A DNA stretch of 64,000 nucleotides from Microbacterium sp. BH-3-3-3 (GTDB taxonomy: Bacteria; Actinomycetota; Actinomycetes; Actinomycetales; Microbacteriaceae), in assembly GCF_007679045.1 (NCBI RefSeq), contig NZ_VEFS01000001.1, positions 62,001-126,000 of the forward strand, in the 5' to 3' direction. The position numbers were made by a program, and so were the translations under genes. Each line of letters opens with the position of its first letter. The stretch's first letter is position 1. Below the pieces are notes generated by a model. The model did not search any database, was not told the DNA's origin, and saw nothing but the letters and a program-made list of their open reading frames with translations. Below are positions 8,730-15,897 of this stretch, in pieces.

Positions 8730-9095
8730 TCAGTGGAAGCTGTCGCCGCAGGCGCAGGAGCCCTGGGCGTTGGGGTTGTCGATCGTGAACCCCTGCTCCG
8801 AGATCGTGTCCTTGAAGTCGATGTTCGCACCGTCGAGGTACGGCACGCTCATGTCGTCGACGATGACCTCGACGCCGTCGAAGTCGACGACCTTGTCGCC
8901 GTCGAGATAGCGCTCGTCGAAGTAGAGCTGGTAGATGAGGCCGGAGCATCCGCCGGGCTGGACGGCGACACGCAGGCGCAGGTCGTCGCGGCCCTCCTGG
9001 GAGAGAAGGCTCTTGACCTTGTCGGAGGCGGCCGCGGTCAGGCCCACGCCGTGCTCGCGGGTCTCGGCGGAGGACGACAGAGTGGTGTCGGTCAT
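8730..9095 (-). CDS. erpA: A-type iron-sulfur carrier (HesB/IscA family)
   Basis: Iron-sulfur cluster insertion protein, 121 aa, that carries Fe-S clusters to apo-proteins. The three conserved cysteines of the HesB/IscA fold are present: PGGCSGLIYQL (about residue 50) and the C-terminal GSCACGDSFH. Its position beside cytochrome oxidase genes matches the actinobacterial HesB gene near ctaC (Rv2204c in M. tuberculosis). I chose the ATG at 9095, which has GAAGGG upstream. An in-frame GTG at 9134 lies only 1 nt from the -10-like TAGACT and would not be on the transcript. Confidence 0.92.
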   Translation of the reverse strand: MTDTTLSSSAETREHGVGLTAAASDKVKSLLSQEGRDDLRLRVAVQPGGCSGLIYQLYFDERYLDGDKVVDFDGVEVIVDDMSVPYLDGANIDFKDTISEQGFTIDNPNAQGSCACGDSFH

Positions 9096-9135
9096 GGCGA
9101 TGCCCTTCGGGTTGATCGGTCGCGGGGACGTCACG

Positions 9136-9141
9136 AGTCTA
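9136..9141 (-). promoter_or_regulatory. -10 hexamer TAGACT, erpA promoter
   Basis: Minus-strand TAGACT about 40 nt before the erpA ATG. It gives a short leader carrying the GAAGGG ribosome site and is one reason for rejecting the upstream GTG start. Confidence 0.5.
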
Positions 9142-9167
9142 CGCCCGTCGCGCCCCCGCGGATCCGT

Positions 9168-10562
9168 TCAGACCGTGCGGCCGTTCAGACGAGTGAGCAG
9201 CAGCGCCTCCGACACCAGCGCGTTGCGGAACGTGTCGAGGTGCAGCGACTCGTTCGGGCTGTGCGCACGCGCGTGAGGGTCTTCGACGCCGGTCACGAGG
9301 ATCTGCGCCGACGGGAACTCGCGCACGAGGTCGGAGATGAAGGGGATCGAGCCGCCGATGCCGACGTCGACCGAGTCGACACCGTATCCGTCGGCGAAGG
9401 CCGCGCGGGCCTCCCCCACCGCCCATCCACTGGTGTCGACGAGGAAGGAGTCGCCGCAGTCGACGTCGGTGAACTCCAGCTGCGCACCGAACGGCGCGTG
9501 CGCGCGCAGGTGCTTCTCGACCGCCGCGAAGGCCTCTTCGGCATCCTGCCCCGGGGCGACCCGCGCGCTGATGACGACGCTCGTCTGCGGCGCCAACGTG
9601 TTCGACGCGGCCTCGACGGGCGTGGCATCCCAGCCGGTGATGGTGACCGAGGGCTTGTTCCAGATGCGGCTGAGGATCGAGTCGCGCCCGATCGGGCTGA
9701 CGCCCTCGAGCAGGCCCGACTCCGCGCGCAGCGTCGCCTCGTCGTAGGCGGGGGTCTCGGCGTCGCGCACGGCGAGGCCTTCCACCGCGACCGCGCCGTC
9801 GTCGTCCCACAGGGTCGCGAGCAGCTTGACGGTGGCGAGCATGGCATCCGGAACCGCGCCGCCCATCATGCCCGAGTGCGATGCGTGCTCGAGGGTGCGG
9901 ACGGTCAGGGTGAAGCGGGCGTTGCCACGCAGTGAGACGGTGAGCCCGGGCGTGCGCTCGTCCCAGTTGCCCGAGTCGGCCACGACGATCACGTCGGCGC
10001 GCAGCACGTCGGCGTTGTCGGCGAGGAACTGGGCGAACGAGCGCGAGCCGTACTCTTCTTCGCCCTCGATGAAGACGGCGATGCCGAGGTCGAGGTCGTC
10101 GCCGAGCACCTCGGCGACCGCGCGGATCGCGCCGACGTGCGCCATGATCCCGGCCTTGTCGTCGGCGGCGCCACGACCGTAGAGGCGACCGTCGCGGACG
10201 GTGGGCTCGAACGGCGGCGAGTCCCACAGCGCCTCGTCGCCCGGAGGCTGCACGTCGTGGTGGGCGTAGAGCAGCACGGTGGGCCGCCCGTTGCGCGCGG
10301 CGCGCGTGGCGAGGACGGCGGGCTGGCCGAACTCGTCGGTTCCGGGGATCGCGGCGCGCTTCACCTCGACCGAGTCGAAGACGCCGGTGCCCTCGAGGAG
10401 GGCGGCGACGGCATCCGCACTCTTCACGAGGGCCGACTGATCGAACGCCGGCCAGGCGATCGAGGGGATGCGCACGAGGGAGCCGAGGTCGGCCAGGGCG
10501 GAGGGGATGCCGGCGTCCGCTGCTTTTTGCACAGCGTCCTGCCGGGACAGGTCGAGGGTCAT
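9168..10562 (-). CDS. M20 family metallo-dipeptidase
   Basis: Zinc-dependent peptidase of the M20/ArgE/DapE family, 464 aa. Family motifs are visible: LYAHHDVQPPGD with the first metal ligands (about residues 100-111), GRGAADDKAGIMAH (about 130) with the bridging aspartate, FIEGEEEYGS (about 165) with the catalytic glutamate pair, and a C-terminal DPHARAHSPNESL supplying the last histidine ligand. The dimerisation lid domain sits between about residues 225 and 345. Likely role: hydrolysis of dipeptides in the cytoplasm, exact substrate unknown. The ATG at 10562 is supported by TAAGAT 7 nt upstream and by the homologous N-terminus starting there. A longer open frame runs back into the divergent neighbour and is not real. 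Confidence 0.9.
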   Translation of the reverse strand: MTLDLSRQDAVQKAADAGIPSALADLGSLVRIPSIAWPAFDQSALVKSADAVAALLEGTGVFDSVEVKRAAIPGTDEFGQPAVLATRAARNGRPTVLLYAHHDVQPPGDEALWDSPPFEPTVRDGRLYGRGAADDKAGIMAHVGAIRAVAEVLGDDLDLGIAVFIEGEEEYGSRSFAQFLADNADVLRADVIVVADSGNWDERTPGLTVSLRGNARFTLTVRTLEHASHSGMMGGAVPDAMLATVKLLATLWDDDGAVAVEGLAVRDAETPAYDEATLRAESGLLEGVSPIGRDSILSRIWNKPSVTITGWDATPVEAASNTLAPQTSVVISARVAPGQDAEEAFAAVEKHLRAHAPFGAQLEFTDVDCGDSFLVDTSGWAVGEARAAFADGYGVDSVDVGIGGSIPFISDLVREFPSAQILVTGVEDPHARAHSPNESLHLDTFRNALVSEALLLTRLNGRTV

Positions 10563-10567
10563 GCGGG

Positions 10568-10575
10568 TAATCTTA
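10568..10575. promoter_or_regulatory. Overlapping divergent -10 hexamers
   Basis: TAATCT on the plus strand (10568-10573, for the gene at 10609) overlaps TAAGAT on the minus strand (10570-10575, 7 nt before the dipeptidase ATG). Two transcripts starting from one AT-rich spot imply they may compete. Confidence 0.45.
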
Positions 10576-10608
10576 AATCTCCCGATCAGCGAAGCACCGA
10601 GGTTTCCC

Positions 10609-11181
10609 GTGGCCAAGTCCCCCGCCCCCGCCCCCAACGACACCCCCGTCGACCCGACGGTGAGTGGATTCGGCAAGGGCCGCGCCACCCCGTCGCGCGC
10701 CGAGCAGGAGGCCGCCCGCAAGCGTCCGCTGGTGCCCGACACGAAAGAGGCCAAGGCCCGCGCGCGTGCAGAGCTCGCCGCGCAGCGCGAGAAGGCCCGC
10801 ATCGGCATGGCCGCCGGCGAGGAGAAGTACCTCCCGGTCCGCGACCGCGGCCCGCAGCGCCGGTTCGCGCGCGACTTCGTCGACGCCGGCTGGCACCTCG
10901 GCGAGGGCGTGATGCCCTTCATGGTGCTCGTGATCGTGGCGACGCTGATCCCCGTCGCGTTCTTCCAGTACTGGTCGTTCGTGGCGCTCTGGATCTTCAT
11001 CCTCTTCGTCGTCGGCGACATGATCATCACCTCGATTCGCGTCAAGCGCGCGGCGAAGGAGAAGTTCGGCGAGACGCGTCTCGAGAAGGGCCTGGGCTGG
11101 TACGCCGCGATGCGCACCGTGCAGATGCGCTTCATGCGCCTGCCCAAGGCGCAGGTCAAGCGCGGACAGTACCCCGTCTGA
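10609..11181 (+). CDS. DUF3043-like membrane protein
   Basis: A 190-aa protein with a basic, Pro/Ala/Lys/Arg-rich N-terminal half (DTPVDPT, TPSRAEQEAARKRPL) that resembles actinobacterial DUF3043 proteins. Two membrane segments follow (FMVLVIVATLIPVAFFQYW; ALWIFILFVVGDMIITSI, about residues 103-145), then a charged tail with RVKRAAKEKFGE and LGWYAAMRTVQMRFMRLPK. Function unknown in the family. The GTG at 10609 is chosen because GAGG lies 7 nt upstream and the protein pattern begins there. It is divergently transcribed from the dipeptidase. Confidence 0.82.
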   Translation: MAKSPAPAPNDTPVDPTVSGFGKGRATPSRAEQEAARKRPLVPDTKEAKARARAELAAQREKARIGMAAGEEKYLPVRDRGPQRRFARDFVDAGWHLGEGVMPFMVLVIVATLIPVAFFQYWSFVALWIFILFVVGDMIITSIRVKRAAKEKFGETRLEKGLGWYAAMRTVQMRFMRLPKAQVKRGQYPV

Positions 11182-11197
11182 TCCGACGGATGTGACC

Positions 11198-11226
11198 GAG
11201 CGGCGTGCCTCCGGGCGCGCCGCTTC
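11198..11226 (+). terminator. Hairpin after the DUF3043-like gene
   Basis: GAGCGGCG pairs with CGCCGCTT across a 12-nt loop, 17 nt after the stop codon. A plausible weak terminator. Confidence 0.45.
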
Positions 11227-11288
11227 GTCGTTCGCGGGGTCGCTTCGCGCCACGCGCGTCGAGGCCCGCTCCCGCGTTGACCGTCCGA

Positions 11289-11323
11289 GACACGCCGTTC
11301 GACCCGACCGGGCGCGGCGTGTC
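11289..11323. repeat. Intergenic palindrome GACACGCCG...CGGCGTGTC
   Basis: Perfect 9-bp arms (11289-11297 and 11315-11323) around a 17-nt loop, in the gap between two convergent genes. The left flank (GACCGTCCGA before the arm) resembles the left flank of the element at 27168-27248, which has the same arms, so the two look like diverged copies of one element. Confidence 0.6.
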
Positions 11324-11375
11324 GTGGACACTCGACGTGCGGTCGCGGAGCGACCGGGACGCGAAGCCCCGGAGG

Positions 11376-12401
11376 TCAGCGCCCGCGCGCGAGACCCCGG
11401 TTGATCTGGCGAGCCCAGAGCGGACCGCGGTACAGGAACCCGGTGTAGCCCTGCACGAGGGTGGCTCCGGCGTCGACGCGCTCCCGCACGTCGTCGGCCG
11501 TCTCCACTCCCCCGGCGGAGATGACGACGAATTCCGCGGGCACGGCCGCGCGCACGAGGCGCAGCACGTCGAGAGAACGCTGCTTCAGCGGTGCTCCCGA
11601 GAGTCCTCCCGCCCCGGCCGCCTCGACCGTCGCCGCCGGCGTGCGCAGCCCGGCCCGCTCGATGGTCGTGTTCGTGGCGATGAGGCCCGCGAGCCCCGTG
11701 TCGACGGCGAGCCGCGAGATCTGCTGCACCTCGTCGTCGGCGAGATCGGGCGCGATCTTGACCAACAGGGGCGTGCCGCCGGCGGCGTCCTTCACCGCGG
11801 TCAGCAGCGGGCGCAGCGTCTCAACCGCCTGCAGGCCGCGCAGGCCCGGAGTGTTCGGCGACGAGACGTTCACGACGAGGTAGTCGGCGAGCGGGGCGAG
11901 CAGGCGGGCGGAGCGGACGTAGTCGGTCGTGGCGTCGTCGACGGCGACCACGCGGCTCTTGCCGATGTTGACCCCGACGACCGGGCGACGTCGCGCTCGG
12001 CGCAGGCGCCGCAGGCGGGCGGCGGCGACGGCGGCTCCCTCGTTGTTGAAGCCCATCCGGTTGACGACGGCACGGTCGGCGACGAGCCGGAACAGACGGG
12101 GCTTGGGGTTACCGGGCTGCGGCAGGGCGGTGACGGTTCCCACCTCGACGTGACCGAATCCGAGCGCACCCAGGCCGCGGCCCATGGTGACGTTCTTGTC
12201 GAAGCCGGCCGCGACCCCGAACGGCGACTCGAAGGTCAGCCCGAGCGCGTGCACGCGCTGGTCGGGAGCCGGGGCGGTGAAACGACGCAGAACGGATGCC
12301 ACCGGCTCGACACCCGCGACACGGATGACGAGGGCGCCCAGGTGATGGGCGAACTCGGGATCGAAGCGGGTGAGAACCGTGCGGAAGAGGAGGGGATACA
12401 T
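11376..12401 (-). CDS. pyrD: Dihydroorotate dehydrogenase (quinone), class 2
   Basis: Membrane-associated flavoenzyme of pyrimidine synthesis (341 aa), which oxidises dihydroorotate to orotate with menaquinone as acceptor. It has the class 2 N-terminal membrane-associating helices (MYPLLFRTVL...), AAGFDKN (FMN binding), VGTVTALPQPGNPKPRLFRL, NRMGFNN, and the catalytic-serine loop NVSSPNTPGLRGLQ (about residue 170) that marks class 2 rather than the cysteine-using class 1. C-terminal phosphate-site segments (GGLSGAPL, GGVETADD, VQGYTGFLY) are intact. The ATG at 12401 lies 10 nt after the nrdR stop. It is last gene of hisD-nrdR-pyrD. Confidence 0.96.
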   Translation of the reverse strand: MYPLLFRTVLTRFDPEFAHHLGALVIRVAGVEPVASVLRRFTAPAPDQRVHALGLTFESPFGVAAGFDKNVTMGRGLGALGFGHVEVGTVTALPQPGNPKPRLFRLVADRAVVNRMGFNNEGAAVAAARLRRLRRARRRPVVGVNIGKSRVVAVDDATTDYVRSARLLAPLADYLVVNVSSPNTPGLRGLQAVETLRPLLTAVKDAAGGTPLLVKIAPDLADDEVQQISRLAVDTGLAGLIATNTTIERAGLRTPAATVEAAGAGGLSGAPLKQRSLDVLRLVRAAVPAEFVVISAGGVETADDVRERVDAGATLVQGYTGFLYRGPLWARQINRGLARGR

Positions 12402-12411
12402 CCCGGCCAGA

Positions 12412-12924
12412 TTACTGGACGGTGTCGTGCTCGCTCGTCCGCTCCGCATCCGACTGCGCATCGGAATCCGTCCGGCCGGCGTGGTCGGCGCGGAGCTGGG
12501 CGATGGCCGCCTCGAAGTCCTCGAGCGAATCGAAGGCCTGATACACGCTCGCGAAGCGCAGGTACGCGACTTCGTCGAGTTCGCGAAGGGGGCCGAGGAT
12601 CGAGAGGCCGATCTCGTTCGCCTCGATCTGCGACGATCCGGTCTGGCGAATGGCCTCTTCGACCTTCTGCGCGAGGACGGCGAGATCGGCATCCGTCACG
12701 GGACGCCCCTGGCACGCTTTGCGCGCACCCGACATGACCTTCTCGCGACTGAACGGCTCGACCACGCCCGAGCGCTTGATGACGTTCAGGCCCGCGGTCT
12801 CGACGGTCGAGAAGCGGCCACCGCACTTCGGGCACTGACGACGACGACGGATGCTGAGGCCGTCATCGCTCGTGCGGGAGTCGATGACCCGCGAGTCGGG
12901 GTTGCGGCAGAAAGGACAGTGCAT
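12412..12924 (-). CDS. nrdR: Transcriptional repressor NrdR
   Basis: ATP-cone repressor of ribonucleotide reductase genes (170 aa). The N-terminal zinc ribbon is intact (MHCPFC near residue 1 and [14 protein letters not shown] near residue 29) and the ATP-cone domain covers about residues 46-136 ([39 protein letters not shown]). The last ~25 residues are an acidic tail. It binds NrdR boxes in front of nrd operons. No such box is evident near this gene. Placed 12 nt after hisD and 10 nt before pyrD. Confidence 0.96.
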   Translation of the reverse strand: MHCPFCRNPDSRVIDSRTSDDGLSIRRRRQCPKCGGRFSTVETAGLNVIKRSGVVEPFSREKVMSGARKACQGRPVTDADLAVLAQKVEEAIRQTGSSQIEANEIGLSILGPLRELDEVAYLRFASVYQAFDSLEDFEAAIAQLRADHAGRTDSDAQSDAERTSEHDTVQ

Positions 12925-12936
12925 GACGACTCCGGC

Positions 12937-14238
12937 CTACGCGTCGAACCGCGCGGTGACGGCCTCGCCGTGCGCGGGCAGAGCCTCGGCGTCGGCCAGG
13001 GTGACGATGGCCTCGTGCACGGCGGCGAGGGCCGCGCGGTCGTATTCGACGACCTGCTGAGGGCGGAGGAAGGTCGCGGCGGACAGCCCGGCGCCGTAGC
13101 GCGCCTGTCCCCCGGTGGGCAGCACGTGGTTGCTACCTGCGAGGTAGTCGCCGAGGCTGACCGGCGTGTACGGCCCGACGAACACGGCACCGGCGTTGAC
13201 GAAGTCTTCGGGCCGGGGGTCGGCCAGGTGCAGTTCGAGGTGCTCCGGCGCGTACGCGTTGCTGAAGGCGGTGGCCTGCGCGATGTCGTCGACGAGCACG
13301 ACCGCGGACTGCGGTCCGTGGAACGCGGCGGTGACGCGCTCGGTGTGGCGGGTGGCCTCGACCCGGGCGGGAAGCGCGGCGGCGACCGCGTCGGCCAGGG
13401 CGACCGAGTCGGTGACCAGGACCGCGGAGGCCTGTTCGTCGTGCTCGGCCTGGCTGACGAGGTCGGCCGCCACGAGGGCCGGAACCGCGCTGTCGTCGGC
13501 GACGACGAGGATCTCGGTGGCCCCCGCCTCGGAGTCGGTGCCCACGCGGCCGGCGACGGCGCGCTTGGCCGAGGCGACGAAGTTGTTGCCCGGCCCCGTG
13601 ACGACGTCGACGGGGTCGAGTCCGATCTCGGCCACGCCGTAGGCGAAGGCGCCGATGGCCCCGGCGCCGCCCATCGCGTAGACCTCGGTGACGCCGAGCA
13701 GCTTGGCCGCGGCGAGGATGACGGGGTGCACGCGACCGCCGAACTCCGACTGCGGCGGGGAGGCGAGCGCGACCTCGCGCACCCCGGCGACCTGCGCGGG
13801 CACGACGTTCATCACCACGCTGGAGGGGTAGACGGCCTTGCCGCCCGGCACGTAGAGACCGACCCGGCGCACGGGCTGCCAGCGCTGCGTCACGCGCGCT
13901 CCCTCGCCGAGCTCCGTCACGACCGGGGCGGGCACCTGCGCCGCCGAGGCCCGACGCACGCGCGCGATCGCCTCGTCGAGGGCGGAACGGATGCCGGGAT
14001 CGAGGTCGCGCAGCGCCTCGTCGAGGTGGTCGGCGGGAACCCGCAGGGCGTGGTCGGTGACCCGATCGAAGCGCGCAGCCTGCTCCCGAAGGGCTTCTTC
14101 GCCCCGACGGGCGACGTCGTCGACGAGTCGCGCGGCCGTGGCGAGGGCCTCGTCACGGGCGGCGTCGGCGCGGGGGACGACGGCGAGGAGCTCGGCCGGC
14201 GAGAGCACGCGGCCGCGGAGATCGATCGTGCGGAGCAT
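12937..14238 (-). CDS. hisD: Histidinol dehydrogenase
   Basis: Last enzyme of histidine synthesis (433 aa), oxidising L-histidinol to histidine in two NAD-dependent steps at a zinc site. The family signature region is present (GPGNNFVASAKRAVAG about residues 216-231), along with YVPGGKAVYPSSV (about residue 130), EILVVADDSA, SQAEHDEQASAVLV and the C-terminal zinc-site segment NHVLPTGG. It is separate from other his genes in this window and is followed closely by nrdR and pyrD. The ATG at 14238 has TAGCCT exactly 6 nt upstream. Confidence 0.96.
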   Translation of the reverse strand: MLRTIDLRGRVLSPAELLAVVPRADAARDEALATAARLVDDVARRGEEALREQAARFDRVTDHALRVPADHLDEALRDLDPGIRSALDEAIARVRRASAAQVPAPVVTELGEGARVTQRWQPVRRVGLYVPGGKAVYPSSVVMNVVPAQVAGVREVALASPPQSEFGGRVHPVILAAAKLLGVTEVYAMGGAGAIGAFAYGVAEIGLDPVDVVTGPGNNFVASAKRAVAGRVGTDSEAGATEILVVADDSAVPALVAADLVSQAEHDEQASAVLVTDSVALADAVAAALPARVEATRHTERVTAAFHGPQSAVVLVDDIAQATAFSNAYAPEHLELHLADPRPEDFVNAGAVFVGPYTPVSLGDYLAGSNHVLPTGGQARYGAGLSAATFLRPQQVVEYDRAALAAVHEAIVTLADAEALPAHGEAVTARFDA

Positions 14239-14244
14239 GCGTCC

Positions 14245-14250
14245 AGGCTA
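14245..14250 (-). promoter_or_regulatory. -10 hexamer TAGCCT, hisD promoter
   Basis: TAGCCT on the minus strand with a 6-nt spacer to the hisD ATG, which predicts a leaderless hisD-nrdR-pyrD transcript. Confidence 0.55.
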
Positions 14251-14402
14251 CCGGCCGCCCGCGGACGCCCTCGCGCGCCCGCGTGGGCTCGCAGCGTGTG
14301 CTCAGGCGCGCGGCGCGGCAGTCAGCTCGACGCCAGGAGGGCATCGAAGCCCACCGGGGAGGATGGTGGCACCGAGGTCGCCCCGCTCCGACCCGGGAAC
14401 GA

Positions 14403-14441
14403 CGAAAGGGGCCGCTGCGAGAAACGCAGCGACCCCTTTCG
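14403..14441 (-). terminator. Hairpin terminator for the unknown membrane protein gene
   Basis: Long near-perfect stem (CGAAAGGGGCCGCTGCG with CGCAGCGACCCCTTTCG, one mismatch) and a 5-nt loop, lying just beyond the stop of the minus-strand gene at 14450. Confidence 0.8.
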
Positions 14442-14449
14442 GGTCGGCC

Positions 14450-15790
14450 TCAGCCGCGGGTCACTCCCGAGACGTCGTGCAGGTAGCCGATGCGACCGTC
14501 GTCGTGGCGGACGACGAACGCCTCTCCGCGGTCCTCGATGACGAGGGCCCACGCGGTGGGTCCGATGCGGAAGATCGGCGTGCCGTAATCGTCGACCACG
14601 TCGCGCTCCTCGGGGACGAGCGCCCAGAACGCCTGCGCGTGCGGGTGCGCCTCGCGCTCGTCGCGCGCGTGCTCGTGGTGGTCGCGGTCGCTCGGCTGCT
14701 CCGAGAGCGCGGTGTGGGCGTCGCTGCTGCGACGCGCGTAGCCGGTGCGGTGCTCGTCGGCGTCGTGGTCGTCGCGCAGCGACGCGAACACGTCGGTGTC
14801 GTTGTCGTCGTGCGCGGCGGGCATCACGCTCGTGCGCGGGTGCGCCTCGGCCTCGGCGTGTGGCAGATCGGTCGAGCCCGTGTAGCTGCCGGGCGTCGGT
14901 GCGTCCTCGACGGGTGCCGGATGCGTCGTCGCCGCGGTGCGGGCCGGTCGCGGCGTACGCGGACGCGCGGTGACGGGGCGAATCGGGCGCGCGTTGCGGT
15001 GCGCGGCGACCTCTTCGCGGCCGCGGAAGTCGGCCGAGAACGGAGGAATGAACGGCGCGAAGACCGTGAGCACGACTCCGGCCAGGAGGAGCACCGCCTC
15101 GACCCAGATGACCCAGGAGCGCGTCCAGATGCCCGTCTCGTTGAACACGGCTACGGTGTCCCACACCCATGCGACCCAGACGAGGGCCGAGACCGTGAAT
15201 GCGACGGAGGCGAACTGGTCGATGCCGAGCGATCCGACGCGGCGGATGCCCTGCGGCGACAGGCGACGCAGCACGAGGAGCCCCACCGCGACGGTGGGCA
15301 GCGCGACGGTCGGGATCCACCACAGCCCCGACAGCCAGACGTTCTGTCCGCCGATCAGCACCCCCGACGGCGAGTCGAGGATGTTCGTGCGGAAGAACGA
15401 GACGAAGAACGCCACGACCCAGATGCCCAGCAGGCTGACCTCGCGGATCGAGAACGGTCCGACGCCGTACTGCACGTCGCCCGAGGGGCGCTCACGGTCG
15501 CGGTCGTGCGCTGCGGCGTTGGCGTGAGACGCCGCGGGGACGGATGACACGGGGGTGTGCTCGGCACGCGAGGAGCGTGCGCTCGCGGCGGCCGCGTAGC
15601 CGGCCGAGGACGAGGAATCGTCGTCGAGCATGTCGCCGTCGGCGTCGGCCGAACGGGTGCCGGTGTGCGGGAAGGTGTCGCGTTCCGCGGCTTCGTGCGC
15701 GGAGACATCGGGGACGACGGGGGCGACGGTGTCGCGCTCGTCGGGGGCATCGGGAGACGTGACGCCGTCGTGGGGGTTCTGATCGGTCAC
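14450..15790 (-). CDS. Uncharacterised four-helix membrane protein with conserved-looking C-terminal module
   Basis: I do not recognise this protein (446 aa). The first ~120 residues are acidic and low-complexity with no helix. Four membrane segments follow between about residues 130 and 265 (LLGIWVVAFFVSFF; LWWIPTVALPTVAVGLLVL; FASVAFTVSALVWVAW; WVIWVEAVLLLAGVVLTVF). Then comes a long Pro/Thr/His/Asp-rich linker and a compact C-terminal segment of ~60 residues (FWALVPEERDVVDDYGTPIF onward, ending GYLHDVSGVTRG) that looks folded. The GTG start at 15790 has GAAAGGA at proper spacing, and an ATG at 15830 is less likely. It lies 107 bp downstream of dnaE on the same strand and ends in a strong hairpin. 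Confidence 0.75.
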   Translation of the reverse strand: MTDQNPHDGVTSPDAPDERDTVAPVVPDVSAHEAAERDTFPHTGTRSADADGDMLDDDSSSSAGYAAAASARSSRAEHTPVSSVPAASHANAAAHDRDRERPSGDVQYGVGPFSIREVSLLGIWVVAFFVSFFRTNILDSPSGVLIGGQNVWLSGLWWIPTVALPTVAVGLLVLRRLSPQGIRRVGSLGIDQFASVAFTVSALVWVAWVWDTVAVFNETGIWTRSWVIWVEAVLLLAGVVLTVFAPFIPPFSADFRGREEVAAHRNARPIRPVTARPRTPRPARTAATTHPAPVEDAPTPGSYTGSTDLPHAEAEAHPRTSVMPAAHDDNDTDVFASLRDDHDADEHRTGYARRSSDAHTALSEQPSDRDHHEHARDEREAHPHAQAFWALVPEERDVVDDYGTPIFRIGPTAWALVIEDRGEAFVVRHDDGRIGYLHDVSGVTRG

Positions 15791-15897
15791 GGTGGTCCTT
15801 TCGACAGAGGCGCCGAAGCGCCCGGTCATCCTAACCAGGTGGTCTACGGCATCCGCTGGGCTTGCGGCGGAAGCAGGAGGAAGAGGCGGCGGTGACC

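Noticed and set aside
9096..9134. Upstream GTG start for erpA
   Set aside because: It lies 1 nt after the -10 hexamer, so it would not be on the transcript. ATG 9095 has a ribosome site.
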